The translations under genes were made by a program, and so were the position numbers. Below the pieces are notes generated by a model. It did no database searches and was not told where the DNA came from. It worked only from the letters and a program-made list of their open reading frames with translations. This document shows positions 5,518-10,184 of a DNA stretch of 10,184 nt, piece by piece (position 1 is the stretch's first letter; each line of letters begins with the position of its first letter). The stretch is from Anaerolineaceae bacterium (GTDB taxonomy: Bacteria > Planctomycetota > Phycisphaerae > FEN-1346 > JAACEH01), in the NCBI GenBank assembly GCA_011682595.1, contig JAACEH010000132.1, positions 1 through 10,184 on the forward strand. The letters run 5' to 3'.

Positions 5518-8253
5518 ATGAGCGGATTCGCCGAGTGGTTCTGCCAGATAACGTCGCACGCCTCACCCTGGCCGTGGCAGCGGATGTTGGTGGAAGAAGG
5601 TTTGGGCGATTATCGTAATCGCCTTCTTCGCATTCCCACCGGTCTGGGCAAGACCGAGGGGGTATTGGCGGCGTGGGCATGGCATCGGCTGATTCTCAAC
5701 GATGAGACTTGCCCAAGGAGGATGGTGTGGTGTCTGCCCATGCGTGTGCTGGTGGAGCAAACCGTCGAGGTTGCCCGCCGATTGCTCGAACGCGCGGCCA
5801 CGGCACAACCGACTCCACAGGCCGTCGCCCGCGTCTACCAGTTGATGGGCGGCACGGACGCGGGGGACTGGCACCTGCACCCGGAACAACCGGCCGTGCT
5901 GGTCGGCACCCAGGACATGCTGCTCTCACGAGCCCTGAACCGGGGCTATGCTGCGGGCCGTGGGCGTTGGCCGATGGAGTATGGGCTGCTCAACCACGAC
6001 TGTCTGTGGATCATGGACGAGGTCCAACTGATGGATGTGGGGCTGGCCACCAGCGTCCAACTTCAGGCATTCAGGGAGGAAGATGACCCCAAGGCATTGC
6101 GGCCTTGTTCCACCTGGTGGATGAGTGCCACGCTGCAATCCCAGTGGCTGGCCACTCCCGACTCGCGGGACTGGCTACCCGACTTGCAGGGCCGCATGCT
6201 GACCATACCACCGAAAGACCAGGTGGGCCCCTCTTGGACAGCCCGCAAGCCGATAACGCTTCAGCGGATTCCTGCGGCAGACGATCCCGAGGCCGAGCAG
6301 GTCGCCGCGGTCGTGTGGAAAGCCCATCAAGACGCGGTTCCTGACGGCGTGGGTCGGGTCACGCTGGCCATCGTCAACCGTGTCAAGACGGCAACGCAGT
6401 TGCACGCGGCGTTGCGGAATCTGTGTGCCGGCACCCCCGCCGCGCCGGACCTGCAACTGATCCACAGCCGGTTCCGGCAGCTTGAACGGAAGAGTTGGCC
6501 AAGCCGGTTTCTCTCGCGTGAACACTGTAACGATCCGAAGACGAATCGCATCGTCGTCGCCACGCAGGTAATCGAGGCGGGTGTTGACATTTCCGCCACG
6601 GCCCTGGTGACGGAACTGGCTCCCTGGGCCAGTATGGTGCAGCGATTTGGCCGGGCCGCACGCTATGGTGGGACGACACACATTACGGTAATCGACCGCG
6701 ACCTTCGGGACAAGGAAGCGCTGCCTTACGAACCAACGGACCTGGATGCCTCCCGAGAAGCTCTTCGAGACCTTTCTGATGCAGGCTTGAAAAATCTGGA
6801 AGAGATTGAAGCTTCGCTGCGGCACAATCGGCCTGACCTGTTGAGGCGACTGTATCCTTATGAGCCGTTGCATCTGCTGACACGGCAGGAGTGTGACGAG
6901 TTGTTCGACACCAGCCCGGACCTCACCGGCGCGGACCTGGATATCAGCCGGTTCATCCGCAGTGGCGAGGAACGGGATGTCTTCGTCTGCTGGGTGGAAG
7001 CGGATTGGGACACCAAGCAGCAGTCATCGCCTGGGCCGGAGATTCAGCCATTGCGGGAAGGGCTTTGCCCGGTTCCGGTCTACGCCGCAAGAAAATGGTT
7101 GGTTGAGAACCGCCAGGGCGCCGACAGCCGCCGGGCCTGGATCTGGGATTACCTGGAAGGCCGCTGGCGGAAGCTGACTCGCGATGACTGCTATCCGGGA
7201 CAGGTGATTCTGGTGGATGCGGCCCTGGGCGGCTACGACCCGCTCCTTGGTTTCACCGGCTCCACACGGGGCCGACATGAGGAGCCTGTTCCGACAGCGG
7301 GGGGCCTCTGCCCTGCCGCGAATCCGGAAAATGCCGACCGTGCCCAGGCTCGCGACGATTTGAGCCAACAGTTCACATGGAAAACCATTCTTACACATGG
7401 CCGGGAGGCGGCTCGAACAGTGCGGGCCTTGGCCGGCGAATTAAAGCTCGCTCCCAACCTGGCCCAACTGCTGGACCTGGCCGCTCGGCTGCACGATTGG
7501 GGCAAGGCTCATCCGGCGTTTCAATCGTCAATCCTGTCCAGGGATGGACTCGCCCGGCCCGCCCGAACCGACCTGGCAAAGGCTCCTAAAGAAGCTTGGG
7601 CGGCCTTGAAGGATCACTGTTGCCTGGACCCGGCCCTCGGCCGGCGGCACGGTTTTCGGCATGAATTAGCCAGCGTCCTGGCCCTGTTCGAACTCCTGTG
7701 GCGCGTCGGGCCCGACCACGCCGCCTTGCTCGGCCCGTATCAACCATTACTCGAGGCCGGCGAGATCGAGCCAGTCACACCCGCCAGTGAAGCAACAGAT
7801 GATTCGCCGCTCATCAACGAACTGGAGGCACTCGATGGCCCGTCGTTCAACCTGCTTGTCTACCTGATCTGCTGCCACCATGGCAAGGTGCGCTGTACCT
7901 GGCAGGGCACGCCGCAGGACCAGAAATTCCCCAGCTTCAACGAGACATATCACGGTCAGGGGCAACCACTCCGCGGCCTGCGTGAGGGGGACGAGTTGCC
8001 CGCCATTCTGCTGGCCACCCGTGATGGCTTGTCGTGCCGGCTCCCCCCCTTGACGCTGCACCTCGACCCGGCCGAGATGGGCCTGTCGGGTCGCTATGGG
8101 CCGAGTTGGGTCGAGCGCGTCAGCGCCTTGCGGCAGTTGTATGGCCCGTTCGCTCTGGCCTACCTCGAAGCGCTGCTCCGGGTCGCGGACATCCGCGCTT
8201 CCGGTCTCGATACGCCCGACCCCCTGCTAGAGGATGAAGGAGTCACGGCATGA
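5518..8253 (+). CDS. cas3: CRISPR-associated helicase-nuclease Cas3, type I-G (formerly I-U), helicase-HD order
   Basis: This 911-residue protein is the target-degrading enzyme of type I CRISPR systems: an ATP-driven DNA translocase fused to a metal-dependent single-strand DNA nuclease. Superfamily 2 helicase motifs appear in order: Walker A IPTGLGKT (39-46), Walker B DEVQ (167-170), motif III SAT (203-205), motif V TQVIEAGVD (349-357) and motif VI QRFGRAAR (375-382). The HD nuclease is at the C-terminus, with H659-D660 in RLHDWGK, H715 in RHELAS and H787-H788 in CCHHGK as likely metal ligands. Canonical I-E Cas3 has HD first. The reverse order with a DEVQ box is the pattern known for the GSU0051-type Cas3 of subtype I-U/I-G, and the next gene is csx17, which agrees. 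All motifs are intact, so it is probably active. The stop codon overlaps the csx17 start. Confidence 0.93.
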   Translation: MSGFAEWFCQITSHASPWPWQRMLVEEGLGDYRNRLLRIPTGLGKTEGVLAAWAWHRLILNDETCPRRMVWCLPMRVLVEQTVEVARRLLERAATAQPTPQAVARVYQLMGGTDAGDWHLHPEQPAVLVGTQDMLLSRALNRGYAAGRGRWPMEYGLLNHDCLWIMDEVQLMDVGLATSVQLQAFREEDDPKALRPCSTWWMSATLQSQWLATPDSRDWLPDLQGRMLTIPPKDQVGPSWTARKPITLQRIPAADDPEAEQVAAVVWKAHQDAVPDGVGRVTLAIVNRVKTATQLHAALRNLCAGTPAAPDLQLIHSRFRQLERKSWPSRFLSREHCNDPKTNRIVVATQVIEAGVDISATALVTELAPWASMVQRFGRAARYGGTTHITVIDRDLRDKEALPYEPTDLDASREALRDLSDAGLKNLEEIEASLRHNRPDLLRRLYPYEPLHLLTRQECDELFDTSPDLTGADLDISRFIRSGEERDVFVCWVEADWDTKQQSSPGPEIQPLREGLCPVPVYAARKWLVENRQGADSRRAWIWDYLEGRWRKLTRDDCYPGQVILVDAALGGYDPLLGFTGSTRGRHEEPVPTAGGLCPAANPENADRAQARDDLSQQFTWKTILTHGREAARTVRALAGELKLAPNLAQLLDLAARLHDWGKAHPAFQSSILSRDGLARPARTDLAKAPKEAWAALKDHCCLDPALGRRHGFRHELASVLALFELLWRVGPDHAALLGPYQPLLEAGEIEPVTPASEATDDSPLINELEALDGPSFNLLVYLICCHHGKVRCTWQGTPQDQKFPSFNETYHGQGQPLRGLREGDELPAILLATRDGLSCRLPPLTLHLDPAEMGLSGRYGPSWVERVSALRQLYGPFALAYLEALLRVADIRASGLDTPDPLLEDEGVTA
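8237..8242 (+). promoter_or_regulatory. Shine-Dalgarno site of csx17, inside the end of cas3
   Basis: AAGGAG lies 7 nt before ATG 8250 and within the last codons of cas3. With the ATGA overlap at 8250-8253 it indicates translational coupling of the two proteins. Confidence 0.75.
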
Positions 8254-10184
8254 CCGTTCACGTACACCATCTGACCGGATGCTCGCCAGTGCCGCTGGCA
8301 CACTACCTGAAGGCCCTCGGCATTCTGCGCCTGGTCGCCGAGCAGAGGGACCTCACGGCCCGCGGCTGGTGGCGGGACGAGAGCTTCCACCTGGCCACCA
8401 CGCTCGACGAAAACGAACTGCTGCGTTTCTTCCTCGACGAGTACCGTCCCACGCCCCTGATCGCTCCGTGGAACGGCGGAAGCGGGTTCTACCCCAAAGA
8501 TAACAAGCAGGGCATCGCAGCTATCCGGCAAAGCCAGGCCGAACGTTTTGAATGTTACCGGTCGGCGATTAAACAGGGAGAAGCCGTCGTTGCCGATCTT
8601 ACGGAAAGCCCAAAGGGAGAGACCAAGAACATTCTTCTGCGGCATTGTCGTCATCAGTGGCGAGGACCGTTACTCGAATGGTTCGAGGCCGCAGTAGTGC
8701 TGACCGGCGATGGTGAACCTGGTTATCCGGCGCTGCTTGGCACGGGTGGTAACGATGGACGTTTGGATTTTACCAGCAACTTCATGCAACGATTGGCTGA
8801 ACTCTTCCGCTGCGATCAACCCCATGCCCCGGCAAGGGAACCAGCCGCGTCTTTGCTGAATGCGGCGATCTTCAAGCAGCCGACCGCTGGCCTGGTGCAG
8901 AAGGCCGTTGGCCAATTTTTACCGGGTGGGGCAGGTGGAGCCAACAGCAACACGGGCTTTGGCGGCAACGGCCAACTTAATCCCTGGGACTTCGTGCTGA
9001 TGCTCGAAGGAGCGGTGCTTTTCGCCGCTTCGGTGGTCCGCCGCGCTCAAGCTCGGGCCCTGCCTCAAGCGGCGGCGCCGTTTGCCGTTCCACCACAGTC
9101 GGTCGGCTACGGAAGCGCCAGTGTCGCCGACGAGTTCAGCAAGTACAAGACCACTCAGCAGAAGCCCGGACATGGCGAACAGTGGATGCCCTTGTGGGGT
9201 CGCCCCGCGTCACTCGTCGAAATCCGGGCGCTGATCGCCGAAGGGCGCAGCCAAATCGGAAGTCGCCCGGCACAACGCCCGCTCGACTTCGGCCGGGCCA
9301 TCGCCCGACTCGGCGTTGCCCGCGGCATCACGGCCTTTCAGCGTTACGGTTACATCGAACGCAATGGCCAGGCCAACCTCGCCGTGCCGCTCGGTCGCTG
9401 GAACGTACAAGCCCAGCCTCACCAGAACCTGATAGACCAGGTAGCGGGGTGGGCTGACCGGTTACGCCGCGCCGGCTCTGATCAGCTTGCCCCGACATCT
9501 GTCGCTGTCGGCCGCGCGGCACGGGCCTGCGAGGAAGCCATTCTGGCCTGTTGCCGCAACGGGCGAAGCCCGCAACGCTGGCAGGATCTGCTGATGACAT
9601 TGGGGGCCGCCGAAGCCCAGTTGCCGCATAGTCCGCGTTTTGCGGCCAAGAAACGCCTGCAACCTCTGCCCGAACTCGGAACCGCCTGGCTGGCGGCCGC
9701 CAATGACGGCAGCGCCGAGTTGCGCCTCGCCCTGGCCCTGGCCTCCCAGCATGGGGCCGCAGACGGCTACCCCACGGACTCCATTCGCAGACATTTTCTG
9801 CCGCTCGACAAAGGACAGCGACGGTTTCTCGTCGCCAACGAGTCGCTCGTTAACACCGCGGACATAGTCTGCACCGCCGACGATCTTCAGACCGTCTGCA
9901 TCGCCCTTGTGCGGCGGCGCATCGTGGAAGCCGGTCAGAGGGGGCTCTCGCACCTGCCGCTTATGCCGGTCAAGGGAGCCGGGGCGCCGCTGGAAGACAT
10001 GGTGCGGCTTATGGCCGGCGAACTGGACGAAATGCGCATTCTCAGCTTGGCCCGACCGCTGATGGCTTTAGATTGGCGAAAGTTCCACGCCCCTTGGGAA
10101 CGCGCTCGCCCGACCCTTGAAACCCTCGGGGCGCTGGGCCTCTACGGCCTGTTTCGCCTGGCGCACCCGCCCGGGCCACTCCGG
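8250..10184 (+). CDS. csx17: Csx17, Cas8-like large subunit of the type I-G effector, 3' partial
   Basis: The frame is open from ATG 8250 to the last base, 645 codons, with no stop, so the C-terminus is outside the window. The N-terminus HLTGCSPVPLAHYLKALGIL is the typical Csx17 opening. Further family-like blocks are APWNGGSGFYP, GTGGNDGRLDF (residues 164-174), NFMQRL, and NPWDFVLMLEGAVLFAAS (from 244). Csx17 is the signature protein of subtype I-G (formerly I-U, GSU0052-type) and is regarded as the large Cascade subunit that takes the place of Cas8, which in other subtypes recognises the PAM and recruits Cas3. It starts within the cas3 stop codon (ATGA) with its own AAGGAG, so it is in the same operon. 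By analogy with Geobacter sulfurreducens, csb1, csb2, cas4-cas1 and cas2 should follow. Confidence 0.92.
   Translation, partial: MTVHVHHLTGCSPVPLAHYLKALGILRLVAEQRDLTARGWWRDESFHLATTLDENELLRFFLDEYRPTPLIAPWNGGSGFYPKDNKQGIAAIRQSQAERFECYRSAIKQGEAVVADLTESPKGETKNILLRHCRHQWRGPLLEWFEAAVVLTGDGEPGYPALLGTGGNDGRLDFTSNFMQRLAELFRCDQPHAPAREPAASLLNAAIFKQPTAGLVQKAVGQFLPGGAGGANSNTGFGGNGQLNPWDFVLMLEGAVLFAASVVRRAQARALPQAAAPFAVPPQSVGYGSASVADEFSKYKTTQQKPGHGEQWMPLWGRPASLVEIRALIAEGRSQIGSRPAQRPLDFGRAIARLGVARGITAFQRYGYIERNGQANLAVPLGRWNVQAQPHQNLIDQVAGWADRLRRAGSDQLAPTSVAVGRAARACEEAILACCRNGRSPQRWQDLLMTLGAAEAQLPHSPRFAAKKRLQPLPELGTAWLAAANDGSAELRLALALASQHGAADGYPTDSIRRHFLPLDKGQRRFLVANESLVNTADIVCTADDLQTVCIALVRRRIVEAGQRGLSHLPLMPVKGAGAPLEDMVRLMAGELDEMRILSLARPLMALDWRKFHAPWERARPTLETLGALGLYGLFRLAHPPGPLR

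Noticed and set aside
5261..5521. 86-codon plus-strand frame before cas3
   Set aside because: It has no Shine-Dalgarno site, contains the candidate promoter elements, and runs over the cas3 ribosome site and start codon.
6016..6027. DEVQ in place of DEAD/DEVH in Cas3 as an active-site change
   Set aside because: The two acidic residues that bind Mg-ATP are present, and as far as I know DEVQ is normal for Cas3 of this subtype.

Overview
The window is GC-rich DNA from a bacterium that probably belongs to the Planctomycetota/Verrucomicrobiota/Lentisphaerota grouping. The clue is a very large secreted family-2-like glycoside hydrolase ending in DDPYRFFRW, next to a decayed small gene that may also relate to carbohydrates. 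This placement is inferred from protein style; there is no rRNA or marker gene to confirm it.

Layout. (1) Positions 1-75 are the last codons of a plus-strand gene that looks like the C-terminus of an FNR/NqrF-type NAD(P)H reductase. (2) 119-532 is a stand-alone phosphoacceptor (REC) domain 43 bp downstream, probably in the same operon. (3) 687-4611 is a secreted glycoside hydrolase family 2-like protein of about 1307 residues. It is readable only across a +1 frameshift at the AAA run 3850-3852, and its usual GH2 acid/base Glu appears replaced. (4) 4590-5110 on the minus strand is a short conserved-looking gene that also needs a one-base correction, at the C run 5065-5068. Its 3' end overlaps the hydrolase tail-to-tail by 22 bp. 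(5) 5111-5517 is an AT-richer non-coding stretch with three perfect TATAAT hexamers. (6) 5518-8253 is cas3 with helicase first and the HD nuclease at the C-terminus. (7) 8250-10184 is csx17, joined to cas3 by an ATGA overlap and running off the window end.

Genes 6 and 7 are the start of a type I-G (formerly I-U, 'GSU'-type) CRISPR-Cas operon. Csx17 is the Cas8-like large subunit of the Cascade effector and Cas3 is the recruited helicase-nuclease that degrades target DNA. The remaining genes expected for the subtype (csb1/cas7, csb2/cas5-cas6, cas4-cas1, cas2) and the repeat array should lie beyond position 10184. No array is visible here.

The best leads are modest: a GH2-like enzyme with an altered active site, two neighbouring genes each broken by a single-base homopolymer change while the adjacent cas genes are intact, and an unusual long loop in the REC protein. 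I did not find a clearly undescribed system. The most organised system present, type I-G CRISPR-Cas, is known.
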